The position numbers and the translations under genes were made by a program. From Streptomyces sp. R302 (GTDB lineage: Bacteria > Actinomycetota > Actinomycetes > Streptomycetales > Streptomycetaceae), in the NCBI RefSeq assembly GCF_012927245.1, contig NZ_JABBGE010000006.1:330768-394767 (forward strand): DNA of 64,000 nucleotides. The letters are read 5' to 3'. The notes under the pieces were generated by a model. The model was not told where the DNA came from. It saw only the letters and a program-made list of their open reading frames with translations, and ran no database searches. Shown piece by piece: positions 32,157 to 40,772 of this stretch (position 1 is its first letter; every line of letters begins with the position of its first letter).

Positions 32157-34889
32157 TCACTTGGGGAGGTGGTCGCCGACGAGGGCGAGGTTCTGGATTG
32201 CGGCGAGGCCGTAGAGGGCGGTGGTGTTGGTGCTGATCCAGAGGTGCTCGTAGCCCGGTTCGAGGGCGGCCGGCCCCTGGACGGGCGTCTTGTCCCACAC
32301 CATCGCGGACGTGTAGCCGTCGCTCTTGTCGAACTTGGCCCAGGCGCGCTGGGCGAGCTTGGCGTCGTTCAACTGGGCCGCGGCGTAGGCGTCCTGGCGG
32401 GAGTGGCCCTGGAAGAGGAGCAGGGTGCCGAAGTTCTTGCCGTAGCGGGCGGCCTGTTCGGTCTTGGAGGCGTTGAAGTAGCGGCAGTAGTCGAGCCACG
32501 CGCTCTTGAACGCCGGCATGTCGACGAGGTCGATGAGTTCGGCGCACATCTCGACGAGGCCGAACATGGCGGAGAGGTGGGAGACGCCGACGACGGGCTG
32601 CTCGGCGATCGCGAAGCGGCCGGTGTCGAGGTCGTACAGGCCGGTGCCCTGGACGAAGCCGTTGGGCTGGGCGGCGATGGTCTCCATGGTGGAGCGCAGC
32701 CGCGCCTCCGCCTTCGCCGCCTTGGGCCCGCCGCGCTCCCACTCGGTGAGCCAGGCGGCGGCGAGACCGCTCCAGTCGGTGCCGAAGCCGATGGAGAGGG
32801 CGTGGCGGTCGGGGGTGTAGGGCTCGGTGCGGATCTTGCGGATGGGGTCGAGGACGAGGAAGGTCTCGTCGGAGTCGACCAGGTCGTGCATGAGGTCGCC
32901 GACGCGCTCGTCGGCGGTGAGGAAGTAGTAGGGACGGCGGTAGACGGCGGTCGAGATCCGCTGCTGCTTGGCGCTGTCGGCGAAGTGCTGGACGCCGTGG
33001 CGGGTGCCGAGTCCGGCCCACTGGCCCAGGTGGTAGACGTCGACCTCGCCGGTGTGCCGGGTCATGGCCTCGGCGAAGCGGAAGACGTCGGAGCGGCCGG
33101 AGCGCAGGTAGGCGTACCAGAGCCACAGGTCGGGCGAGAGTTCGGAGTTGTCCCAGGCGTAGCCGCCGACGTCGTACCGCCACTGGTGCCGGTCCTCGTC
33201 GTACGTGTGCATGATGTCGCCGTAATCCCAGAAGCCGTACCAACGGCGCTGCTCGGCCTGGTCCTTGTAGTAGGCGAAGAGGTAGTCGAGCCGGTCCTCG
33301 ATCCGCGCCTTGGCGGGGGTGGAGCGGTCGACCGGCGAGAAGAGTCCGCCGAAGACGCGGGCGCGGACCAGGTCCTCGGGGCTCGCGGCGAGCTGCGGCG
33401 GGACGCGGACGGCGGCGGCCTGGGCGACGAGGGCGGTCGCGGTCGGGGTGGCGGCGTTGGCCCAGAACATCAGCTCGCTGGTGCGGGCGATGCCGTAGGG
33501 GGTGCCGAAGCCGGGCTCGTAGTCCTCGTAGGTGATGTTGAGGCCTTCGAGCTGCTCGGGGAAGGTGTCCTGCCCCATGCCGTCGTGGTAGAAGCGCAGG
33601 TCCATGGGCTGCGCCTCGGGCGACCAGAGCCAGAGGGTGACCTCGGCCTCGTCCCCGGCGGCGCCGCGGACGTCGAGCTGGGCGGGGTGCTTCTGCCAGA
33701 AGTCCCGCAGCCCGAAGGAGAGTCCGCCGCTGACGCCGCCGACGTAGCCGAAGCCGTTGGCGCGCCGCCCGCCGCCGGCGGGGATCCAGCCGTGACCGTC
33801 CTTGGTGCGCTTGCGGATGCCGAACCCGTCGGCGGTGAGCTGCGAGAGCGTGTAGTCGCCCCACGTGGGGATGTACTGGAGCCGGCTGGTGACCCGCTGG
33901 TCCCAGGTGGCCGGGTCGGGCAGTTTCTCTCCCTTGACCTGCGCGGCGCGGACGGCGGCGCCGGGGTCGCGGCGCAGGCCGGTGATGCCCTGGACGGCCT
34001 CGGTGAGGAAGCCCGCGCCCTCGCCGGCGAGGCGGACGTGCCGGTCGTAGAAGGCGTCGCGCATCGGGACGGTGAAGCGGACGCCGAGGCCGCGGATGAA
34101 GTCCTTGTTCTGGTCGCCGTCGTAGGTGATCGTGTGGATCATCCGGAGGGCCTCGGACCCGGCGTAGAAGTACAGCCGCACGGAGAAGGGCAACCAACTC
34201 CGGCTCCCCTTGCGGTGCTTGCCGTCGATCCTGACCACGGCCCGGACGGGTCCGGACTGTTCGACGACGGCGCCGGAGATCTCGCCGTCGAACCGCTCCC
34301 ACCTGGCGTTGCCCTGGTCGCCGTCGTCGAGGTCGCTCTGCCGCAGCAGCACGAGCCGCCCGTCGGTGGCGATCTTCACGCCGTCGCGGGTGAGGGACTC
34401 GACGAGCTTGCCGCCGTCCTTCCACAGCACGGCCTTGACGACACCGGTGTCGACGGTGACCTTGCGGTGGGTCTCGGTGACGGTGACGGTCTTCGCCCCG
34501 GCCGCGGGCGTGCCGGGCGCCAGCGCGTACCGCTCGGCCCCGGCCGCCTCGGGCCCGACCGCGTGCGCGGTCCACTTCAGCGACCCGTCGGGCCAGCGGG
34601 CCGTGGTCCACGTCTGTACGGGCACGGGGGCGCCGTCGGCGGTGGTGAGCGCGAACTCCCGGTCGCCCGGATGCACGCCCTTCGGCCAGGCGACCCCGAA
34701 GGTCGACCCGCCGGCCGCCCCGAGCCCGCCCGGCTCCAGCCACGTGATGCTCGCGGGCCGCTCCTCGGCGGCCGGTTCGGCGGCGGGCGCCGCCTGCGCC
34801 TCGCTCCGCCCCAGCACCCAGCTGAACGGGGCGGCGGCACCGGCGACGGCCGCCGCCTTGAGGAGAGAACGACGAGGTATCGAGGACAC
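32157..34889 (-). CDS. exo-rhamnogalacturonan lyase-like protein, PL26/YetA type, Tat-secreted
   Basis: A 910-residue protein with a Tat signal (IPRRSLLKAAAVAGAAAPF). The order of domains, an N-terminal beta region with TWLEPGGLGAAGGSTFG, then a large beta-sandwich part with LYFYAGSEALRMIHTITYDG, then a helical toroid part with WYGFWDYGDIMHTYDED and WDNSELSPDLWLWYAYLRSG, matches YetA-like proteins and the PcRGLX exo-lyase that founded PL26. Those release unsaturated rhamnogalacturonan disaccharides. The assignment is by overall resemblance; catalytic residues cannot be confirmed by eye. GTG start with AAAGGAG eight bases upstream. It lies between transporter and CE12 genes, matching this role. 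Confidence 0.78.
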   Translation of the reverse strand: MSSIPRRSLLKAAAVAGAAAPFSWVLGRSEAQAAPAAEPAAEERPASITWLEPGGLGAAGGSTFGVAWPKGVHPGDREFALTTADGAPVPVQTWTTARWPDGSLKWTAHAVGPEAAGAERYALAPGTPAAGAKTVTVTETHRKVTVDTGVVKAVLWKDGGKLVESLTRDGVKIATDGRLVLLRQSDLDDGDQGNARWERFDGEISGAVVEQSGPVRAVVRIDGKHRKGSRSWLPFSVRLYFYAGSEALRMIHTITYDGDQNKDFIRGLGVRFTVPMRDAFYDRHVRLAGEGAGFLTEAVQGITGLRRDPGAAVRAAQVKGEKLPDPATWDQRVTSRLQYIPTWGDYTLSQLTADGFGIRKRTKDGHGWIPAGGGRRANGFGYVGGVSGGLSFGLRDFWQKHPAQLDVRGAAGDEAEVTLWLWSPEAQPMDLRFYHDGMGQDTFPEQLEGLNITYEDYEPGFGTPYGIARTSELMFWANAATPTATALVAQAAAVRVPPQLAASPEDLVRARVFGGLFSPVDRSTPAKARIEDRLDYLFAYYKDQAEQRRWYGFWDYGDIMHTYDEDRHQWRYDVGGYAWDNSELSPDLWLWYAYLRSGRSDVFRFAEAMTRHTGEVDVYHLGQWAGLGTRHGVQHFADSAKQQRISTAVYRRPYYFLTADERVGDLMHDLVDSDETFLVLDPIRKIRTEPYTPDRHALSIGFGTDWSGLAAAWLTEWERGGPKAAKAEARLRSTMETIAAQPNGFVQGTGLYDLDTGRFAIAEQPVVGVSHLSAMFGLVEMCAELIDLVDMPAFKSAWLDYCRYFNASKTEQAARYGKNFGTLLLFQGHSRQDAYAAAQLNDAKLAQRAWAKFDKSDGYTSAMVWDKTPVQGPAALEPGYEHLWISTNTTALYGLAAIQNLALVGDHLPK

Positions 34890-35058
34890 ATGAACTCCTT
34901 TCGAGGGCACGCCTACGGCACGCCCGAGGGAGGGGGAGAGGGGAGGGGAGGCACGGGGGTACGGAGCCGGGCGCGCGGTCCGGCGGGCCGGCGCCGCCCG
35001 CGGACGGAGCGCCGGCGCACGGGGCGAGGGCCGGGCGTCCGGCGCGGCGGTCCCGGGG

Positions 35059-35640
35059 TCAGGCGGCCGCGAGGGCGCCGGTACGGCGCTCGGCGGCGAG
35101 GGTCCCGGCGACCAGGAGGCCCAGGGCGGGCAGCGCCAGCGGGGCGGAGAACCAGGCGGAGGCGGCGACGACCGCCAGACCGCAGACGACGAGCAGGGAG
35201 CCGGCCGGGTCCCGCAGCGAGCGGCGCCAGGCGCCCGGGAGCAGCGCCCTCCAGGCGGCTCCGGGCCGCCATGCGGTGGCCGCCCGGAGCACGGTGACCG
35301 TCGCCCAGAGCGCCGCGAGGATCGCGAGGGCCCCGGCCGCACGGCCGCCGGGCACCGGCAGCGCCCGTACGAGCGCGAGATCGGCCCACACCAGGGCGAG
35401 TACGGCCCAGTAGGCCGGGCCGACCGCCCAGCCGCCGCCCCGGAGCGCGGCGCGCAGCTCCCCCGCGTACCCGCGCAGCCCGGTCTCCTCGCCCTCGATC
35501 GTGCGCCGCAGGTGCCCCGCGGCGGCGGCGAGCGCCGCCGGCAGGGTGACGAGCGGGAGCGCGGCGACGGCGATCCACACCCCCGTCAGCAGGCACTCGG
35601 CGAAGACGCCGAACCGGGCGAGGAAGCGGTCCCGGCTCAC
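35059..35640 (-). CDS. YesL-like membrane protein (DUF624 type)
   Basis: A 193-residue protein with about four to five hydrophobic segments. The start RFGVFAECLLTGVWIAVAALPLVTLPAAL and the following ETGLRGYAGELRAAL resemble YesL/DUF624 proteins, which sit in rhamnogalacturonan and other oligosaccharide ABC operons. In Bacillus, yesL neighbours the rhamnogalacturonan genes in the same manner. Its GTG overlaps the permease stop. It probably assists the transporter; the mechanism is unknown. Confidence 0.75.
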   Translation of the reverse strand: MSRDRFLARFGVFAECLLTGVWIAVAALPLVTLPAALAAAAGHLRRTIEGEETGLRGYAGELRAALRGGGWAVGPAYWAVLALVWADLALVRALPVPGGRAAGALAILAALWATVTVLRAATAWRPGAAWRALLPGAWRRSLRDPAGSLLVVCGLAVVAASAWFSAPLALPALGLLVAGTLAAERRTGALAAA

Positions 35641-36494
35641 TTGAGCCCCGACGTGGCCATGCCGTCGATGAGGTACCGCTGGAAGGCGAGGAAGAAGGCG
35701 ACCACGGGCAGCAGCGCCACCAGCGACATCGCGATCATGCCGCCGTAGTTGGCGACGCCGTCCTGGTCGACGAACATCTTGAGCCCCAGCGACACGGTGT
35801 ACTTCTCGGGTTCGTTGAGGTAGATCAGCGGGCCCATGAAGTCGTTCCACGCGTTGATGAAGGTGAAGATCGCGCTGGTGATGAGCGCCGGCCGGCACAG
35901 CGGCAGGACGATCGACCAGTACGTCCGCAGGTGCCCGCACCCGTCGAGCCGCGCCGCCTCGTCCAGCTCCTTCGGCAGTCCGCGCATGAACTGCACCATC
36001 AGGAAGACGAAGAAGGCGTCCGTGGCGAGGTACTTGCCGAGCAGCAACGGCGTGTACGTGTTGATGAGTTCGAGCTTCTGGAACAGCACGTACTGCGGGA
36101 TGAGCAGCACGTGGTACGGCAGCAGCAGGGTGCCGATCATCAGCGTGAAGAGCAGATTGCGGCCCGCGAAGCCGATCTTGGCGAAGGCGTAGGCGGCGAG
36201 GGAGCTGGAGACCAGCACGCCGACGACCGAAGCGAGCGCCAGGAAGAGGGAGTTGCCGAAGAAGGTGGAGATGGGGATGTCGGCGATGCCGTCGGCGAGC
36301 CGCCGGTAGTTGTCGGTGATGGGGTCCGTCGGGAGGACGTTCAGGCTGCCGACGATCTCGTCGTTCGGCTTGAACGACCCGCCGATCACCCACATCACCG
36401 GGTAGAGCACCACCGCGAGGACGGCGAGCGAGCCGAGGTGCCAGGCGAGCGACCCGGCGCGGACGCCCCGCGCCCCGGTACGGACGAGGCTCAT
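35637..36494 (-). CDS. sugar ABC transporter permease, MalG-type (rhamnogalacturonan locus)
   Basis: A 285-residue permease with six predicted helices. The EAA loop reads LDEAARLDGCGHLRTYWSIVLPL near residue 185, and the C-terminus is RYLIDGMATSGLK. It overlaps both neighbours by four bases (ATGA and GTGA). The transported sugar is probably an unsaturated rhamnogalacturonan di- or oligosaccharide because the exo-lyase and CE12 genes follow. No ATPase gene is present in the operon. Confidence 0.9.
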   Translation of the reverse strand: MSLVRTGARGVRAGSLAWHLGSLAVLAVVLYPVMWVIGGSFKPNDEIVGSLNVLPTDPITDNYRRLADGIADIPISTFFGNSLFLALASVVGVLVSSSLAAYAFAKIGFAGRNLLFTLMIGTLLLPYHVLLIPQYVLFQKLELINTYTPLLLGKYLATDAFFVFLMVQFMRGLPKELDEAARLDGCGHLRTYWSIVLPLCRPALITSAIFTFINAWNDFMGPLIYLNEPEKYTVSLGLKMFVDQDGVANYGGMIAMSLVALLPVVAFFLAFQRYLIDGMATSGLK

Positions 36495-37525
36495 CGGCCC
36501 CCCTCCTCGTAGTGCACCCAGCGCCGCTGGGACCAGAACAGGACCGCCGTGACCAGGCCGACGGCGAGCAGCAGCATCCAGGCCATGGCGGAGGCGAGGC
36601 CCATCCGGCTGTTCTCGAAGCCCTGGACGTACAGGTAGCAGGTGTAGACGAGGGTGCCGTCGGCCGGGCCGCAGGCGTTGCCCTGGCTGCCGATGATGTA
36701 GGCGGAGCCGAAGATCTGGAAGGAGTGGATGGTCTCCAGGAGCACGTTGAAGAAGAGCACCGGGGAGATCATCGGCAGCGTGATGTTCCAGAACCTGCGC
36801 CACGGTCCCGCGCCGTCCATCTGCGCGGCCTCGTACAGCTCGCGGGGCACCTGCTTGAGCCCGGCGAGGAAGATGACCATGGGCGCGCCGAACTGCCAGA
36901 CGGTGAGCGCCACCAGAGCGTAGATGATCTTGTCGGGGTCGCCGATCCAGCCGCCCGGGTCGAGGCCGATCCACTGCTGCGCCCGGTCGACGGGGGCGTC
37001 GTCGGCGAAGAGGGCGCGCCAGACGATGGCGATGGAGACGCTGGCGCCGATGAGCGAGGGGGCGTAGAACGCGGCCCGGTAGAAGCCCTGTCCGCGCCGG
37101 CTCTGGTTGAGGAGGACGGCGACGCCGAGGGCGGCGGCCAGCTTCAGCGGGGTGCCGAGGACCACGTACCAGCCGGTGACCTCGACGGAGGTGTGCCAGC
37201 GGGGGTCGCCGAACATCTCGGTGAAGTTGTCGAGCCCGATCCAGCGGGGGGCGTCGAAGAGGTTGTAGTCGGTGAAGGCGAAGTAGAGGGAGACGGCCAT
37301 GGGCCCCGCGGTCAGCAGCAGGAAGCCGGTGATCCAGGGGGACATGAAGAGGTAACCGGCGAGGTTCTCGCGGGCGTTGCGGAGCCCGGGGGCGCGGCCC
37401 GCCGGCCGGCGGGGGTGCCCGCCCCGGGGGGCGGGCACCGCGGACGCGGCCTCCTCCCCCGGCGGGGCCGCCGCCGGGGTCCGCGGCGCGGCGGGGTTCG
37501 GTACGGTGGTCACGGCGGCGTCCAT
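36491..37525 (-). CDS. sugar ABC transporter permease, MalF-type (rhamnogalacturonan locus)
   Basis: A 344-residue permease. A Pro/Ala/Arg-rich cytoplasmic tail of about 50 residues precedes six predicted helices (first: LAGYLFMSPWITGFLLLTAG). The EAA loop is LYEAAQMDGAGPWRRFWNITLP near residue 235. The periplasmic loop with GSQGNACGPADGTLVYTC holds two cysteines. The start overlaps the stop of the binding-protein gene. Confidence 0.9.
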   Translation of the reverse strand: MDAAVTTVPNPAAPRTPAAAPPGEEAASAVPAPRGGHPRRPAGRAPGLRNARENLAGYLFMSPWITGFLLLTAGPMAVSLYFAFTDYNLFDAPRWIGLDNFTEMFGDPRWHTSVEVTGWYVVLGTPLKLAAALGVAVLLNQSRRGQGFYRAAFYAPSLIGASVSIAIVWRALFADDAPVDRAQQWIGLDPGGWIGDPDKIIYALVALTVWQFGAPMVIFLAGLKQVPRELYEAAQMDGAGPWRRFWNITLPMISPVLFFNVLLETIHSFQIFGSAYIIGSQGNACGPADGTLVYTCYLYVQGFENSRMGLASAMAWMLLLAVGLVTAVLFWSQRRWVHYEEGGR

Positions 37526-38808
37526 CAGGCCGAGAGGGCCGTGTTCGCCTCGGTGAAGTACTGCTTCACCGCGTCGGCGACGGAACGGGTGCCGAGGGAC
37601 ATCTCCTCGGACAGCCGCAGGAAGGCCGCCTCGCAGACGTCGGCGCCGGCCGGGTGCGGGGTGATCGGCTCCAGGACGCGGTTCTCGACGAGCTGCTTCT
37701 CGTACGCGGCGATCTGCTTGCCGACCTCGTCGGTGGGGACGTAGGCCGCGTTCTGCGCCTCGGTGGCGGGGACGCCCCGGTCGTAGCCCATGATCTTGCC
37801 GACCTCGGGGTCGTGGACCATGAAGTCGATGAACTGGGCCACTTCCTTGGGGTGCTTGGTGCGCTTGGAGGCGCTGAGCATGAGCGAGCCGAGGTACTGG
37901 CCGGTGCGCTTGCCGTCGGTGGTGGGGATGGGCGCGAGGCCGTACCGGCTCTTGCCCTCGGAGGTGTAGCGGACGGTGAAGTTGTCCCAGGTGAACTCGC
38001 AGCCGGCGAGTTCGGCGGTGACGGCCGACTTCGGCTTGGCCTGGATGGTCTTCTTCGGGTCGGCGTAGGCGCCGGACTTCACCCGCTCGGCGGCCTTGTT
38101 CCACCAGTCCGTCAGATCGGCCTCGGTGAAGCCGAGTCCGGAGGCGGTGAAGAAGGCCTTGCCCTGCTGGCGCAGGTAGAGGTCGTACAGGTACATGATC
38201 CCGTAGGGTCCGGCGTCGCCGGCCCGGCCGGCCGTCTCCTGGATCCTCGCCAGGGCGTCGTGGTACTCGTCCCAGGTCCAGCCGGGCCTGGGGGTGACCT
38301 TGGCCTTGGCGAAGACCGTCTCGTCGATGACGAGGGCCATGGAGTTGGAGCCGACGGGGACGCCGACGAGCTTGCCGTCGACCTCGCCGAACTTCTCCAG
38401 GCCGGCCCGGAAGCCCTCCAGACGGAGGTTCCCGGCCTCGACCTGCTCGCGCAGGTCGAGGAGGACGTTCTTGGCGTCGTACTTGCGCAGGAAGCCGATG
38501 GCGTTCTGGAAGACGTCGGGCGTGTTGCCGCCGGACGCCTGGGTGTTGAACTTCTTCCAGAAGTCGGCGTACGGCTGGAAGTCGGTCTTCACCTTGATCT
38601 TCGGGTACTTCTTCTCGAAGAGGGCGATCGACTGGTTGATCCGCTTGGCGCGGTCGTCGGAACCCCACCAGGTGTACCGGATGGTGACGGTGCCGTCGGC
38701 GGAGTCGGAGCCGCCTCCGCAGCCGGCCGCGGTCAGGCCGAGTGCCGCCACCGAGCCACCCGTGATCTTCAGCAGACTCCGACGGTCGACAGTGCCATGA
38801 GTACGCAC
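37525..38808 (-). CDS. sugar-binding lipoprotein of the rhamnogalacturonan-locus importer
   Basis: A 427-residue solute-binding protein. The N-terminus combines a Tat-like motif (DRRSLLKITGG) with a lipobox (LTAAGC, Cys near residue 30). The mature domain starts VTIRYTWWGSDDRAKR and contains GVPVGSNSMALVIDE and PKEVAQFIDFMVHDPE. It leads a six-gene minus-strand operon that ends with the CE12 esterase. Three operator-like motifs lie in the 172-base gap upstream, so the operon is probably under LacI-type control. Confidence 0.92.
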   Translation of the reverse strand: MRTHGTVDRRSLLKITGGSVAALGLTAAGCGGGSDSADGTVTIRYTWWGSDDRAKRINQSIALFEKKYPKIKVKTDFQPYADFWKKFNTQASGGNTPDVFQNAIGFLRKYDAKNVLLDLREQVEAGNLRLEGFRAGLEKFGEVDGKLVGVPVGSNSMALVIDETVFAKAKVTPRPGWTWDEYHDALARIQETAGRAGDAGPYGIMYLYDLYLRQQGKAFFTASGLGFTEADLTDWWNKAAERVKSGAYADPKKTIQAKPKSAVTAELAGCEFTWDNFTVRYTSEGKSRYGLAPIPTTDGKRTGQYLGSLMLSASKRTKHPKEVAQFIDFMVHDPEVGKIMGYDRGVPATEAQNAAYVPTDEVGKQIAAYEKQLVENRVLEPITPHPAGADVCEAAFLRLSEEMSLGTRSVADAVKQYFTEANTALSA

Positions 38809-38842
38809 AGTTCGTCCTCCCGCGCGTGATTAGAACGTTTCA

Positions 38843-38957
38843 GGAAAGCGCTTGCTGGGTCACCGTAGGTTCGCCCGTCAGCCACGTCAACGCTTCGGAC
38901 AGGATCTTTCGAAGCGCTTCGAACGGCGGACGGACGCCACCACAGTGAAAGGATTCA
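38843..38957. promoter_or_regulatory. three LacI-type operator motifs upstream of the rhamnogalacturonan ABC operon
   Basis: GGAAAGCGCTTGCT (38843-38856), the 16-base perfect palindrome TTCGAAGCGCTTCGAA (38908-38923) and TGAAAGGATTCA (38946-38957). Centres are about 66 and 36 bases apart. All lie between the GH51 stop and the binding-protein start at 38808. Multiple sites suggest cooperative or two-repressor control. Confidence 0.65.
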
Positions 38958-38980
38958 AAAGAGGATCCCCAAAGGGCCGG

Positions 38981-40495
38981 TCAGGCCAGCCGGACGACGT
39001 TCCAGGACATCGGCTCCAGGACCGCCCGCAGCACCCCGTCCACCAGCTCCGCGCCGGCCACCGCGTGGGGCACCACCCGGTCGGGCGCGGCGAGGGTGTT
39101 GCGCGCCTCGGGGTCGGCGTCGGCGAGCGCGCTGTGCTCCACCACCTCCGTCAGGCCGAAGCCGCGCAGCGTCACGTCGAGCGGCAGCGCCCGGTGCCGG
39201 TCGCGGTTGACCGCGAAGACCGTCACGCTCCCGTCCTCGGCCCGCACGGCGGTCGCGTGCAGCAGCGGCACCTCTCCGTACTTCTCGGTCCGGTACGCCG
39301 GCGACACCGGGCGCACGTCGAGCACGGTCCCGCGGCCGTACCGCGCCGCCTGGGCGAACGGGTAGAACGTCGTCTGCCGCCACGCCGGACCGCCGGGCTC
39401 GGTCATGATCGGCGCGATCACGTTCACCAGCTGGGCCAGACAGGCCACGGCGATCCGGTCGGCGTGACGGAGCAGCGTGATGACGAGCGAGCCGAAGACG
39501 ACCGCGTCGGTGACCGTGTAGACGTCCTCCAGGAGCCGCGGCGCCTCCTGCCAGTCCTCGAACGGGTGGGGGTTGGGGCGGCGCTGGTACCAGACGTTCC
39601 ACTCGTCGAAGGAGAGCGTGAGCCGCTTCTCCGACTTCAGCCGGGCCGCCACGTGGTCGCAGGTGGCGACGACCTCCTCGATGAACGCCTCCATGTGGAC
39701 GGCGGAGGCGAGGAAGGAGTCCCGGTCGCCGTCGGTCTCCTCGTAGTAGGCGTGCAGCGAGACGTGGTCGACGACCTCGTACGTCTCCGCCAGCACCGTC
39801 GCCTCCCAGGCCGCGAAGGTCGGCAGGTCGCGGGCGGAGCTGCCGCAGGCGACGAGCTCCAGGTCCGGGTCGATCTGGCGCAGCGCGCGGGCGGTCTGGG
39901 CGGCGAGCCGGCCGTACTCCTCGGCGGTCTTCTGCCCGGTCTGCCAGGTGCCGTCCATCTCGTTCCCCAGACACCACAGGCGGATGCCGAAGGGGTCCTT
40001 GTCGCCGTGGCTCACCCGCAGGTCGGAGAGGGCCGTGCCGCCGGGGTGGTTCGCGTACTCGACGAGGTCCATCGCCTCCGCGATGCCCCGGGTGCCGAGG
40101 TTCACGGCCATCATCGGCTCGGCCCGCGGCCCCAGCTTCCGCAGGAACCCCATGAACTCGCTCAGCCCGAACCGGTTCGACTCGGTGGACCGCCAGGCGA
40201 CGTCCAGCCGCCGCGGCCGCTCCTCGGCCGGCCCCACGCCGTCCTCCCACCGGTACCCCGAGACGAAGTTCCCGCCGGGGTACCGGACGGTGGTCACCCC
40301 CAGCTCCCGCACGAGGTCGAGGACGTCGGTGCGGATGCCGTCGGCGTCGGCGGCGGGGTGGCCGGGCTCGTACACGCCGGTGTAGACGCAGCGCCCGAGG
40401 TGCTCGACGAAGGAGCCGAAGAGGCGGGGGTCGACGGGGCCGACGGTGAAGTCGGGGTCGAGGGTGAAGCGGGCGGTGCGCTCGGGAAGTGACAC
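38981..40495 (-). CDS. alpha-L-arabinofuranosidase, GH51, intracellular
   Basis: A 504-residue enzyme without signal peptide. The TIM barrel shows the acid/base Glu in WCLGNEMDG (near residue 175) and the nucleophile Glu in LSFDEWNVWY (near 295). VRYPGGNFVSGYRWEDGVGP and the C-terminal beta-sandwich are standard GH51 features. It removes arabinose from imported arabino-oligosaccharides of pectin or xylan. GTG is chosen because GAGAGGAT precedes it. It stands alone with its own upstream region (40496-40772) containing an inverted repeat and a curious repeat tract. Confidence 0.92.
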   Translation of the reverse strand: MSLPERTARFTLDPDFTVGPVDPRLFGSFVEHLGRCVYTGVYEPGHPAADADGIRTDVLDLVRELGVTTVRYPGGNFVSGYRWEDGVGPAEERPRRLDVAWRSTESNRFGLSEFMGFLRKLGPRAEPMMAVNLGTRGIAEAMDLVEYANHPGGTALSDLRVSHGDKDPFGIRLWCLGNEMDGTWQTGQKTAEEYGRLAAQTARALRQIDPDLELVACGSSARDLPTFAAWEATVLAETYEVVDHVSLHAYYEETDGDRDSFLASAVHMEAFIEEVVATCDHVAARLKSEKRLTLSFDEWNVWYQRRPNPHPFEDWQEAPRLLEDVYTVTDAVVFGSLVITLLRHADRIAVACLAQLVNVIAPIMTEPGGPAWRQTTFYPFAQAARYGRGTVLDVRPVSPAYRTEKYGEVPLLHATAVRAEDGSVTVFAVNRDRHRALPLDVTLRGFGLTEVVEHSALADADPEARNTLAAPDRVVPHAVAGAELVDGVLRAVLEPMSWNVVRLA

Positions 40496-40505
40496 GGAGA
40501 ATCCT

Positions 40506-40546
40506 CTCGTTCGAGATTTCGACCAGTGGCCGCATGTCCGAACGAG
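40506..40546. promoter_or_regulatory. inverted-repeat pair in the GH51 promoter region
   Basis: CTCGTTCG (40506-40513) and CGAACGAG (40539-40546) are exact reverse complements with a 25-base gap, just upstream of the GH51 start at 40495. Also present is GTTCGAGATTTCGAC. This could be a regulator site; the regulator is unknown. Confidence 0.35.
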
Positions 40547-40593
40547 AACGTAAGAGGGGGGTCGGCGCCGGGTCAATGGACGACCGACGGACT

Positions 40594-40690
40594 GCATCCA
40601 AGATCCGGGAGGTTGGATCCAGGATCCAGGCGACTGGATCCAGAAGGCTGGATCCAAGAGGTTGGATCCAAGAGGTTGGATCCAAGCCTG
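40594..40690. repeat. GGATCC-containing tract with 7/14-bp period
   Basis: Six exact GGATCC sites start at 40615, 40622, 40636, 40650, 40664 and 40678: one 7-base step and then four 14-base steps. Imperfect copies sit at 40594 and 40601 on the same 7-base grid. The repeat unit is close to GGATCCAAGAGGTT and each core TGGATCCA is self-complementary. The tract lies between the GH48 terminator and the GH51 promoter. No gene is encoded. It differs from CRISPR in unit and spacer length. Confidence 0.85.
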
Positions 40691-40701
40691 CCCAACCCGA
40701 A

Positions 40702-40735
40702 GGCCGGGCGGGCCCCCTTCGGGGACCGCCCGGCC
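40702..40735 (-). terminator. terminator hairpin of the GH48 gene
   Basis: GGCCGGGCGG (40702-40711) pairs with CCGCCCGGCC (40726-40735). Inside, CCCC and GGGG flank a TTC loop. It lies about 38 bases after the GH48 stop. Confidence 0.8.
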
Positions 40736-40772
40736 TCGTCGTACGCGGAGCCCGCTCTCGCGGGGCGGGCTG

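Noticed and set aside
40594..40690. GGATCC tract as a CRISPR array
   Set aside because: Units are 14 bases with no unique spacers of normal length and no cas genes nearby.
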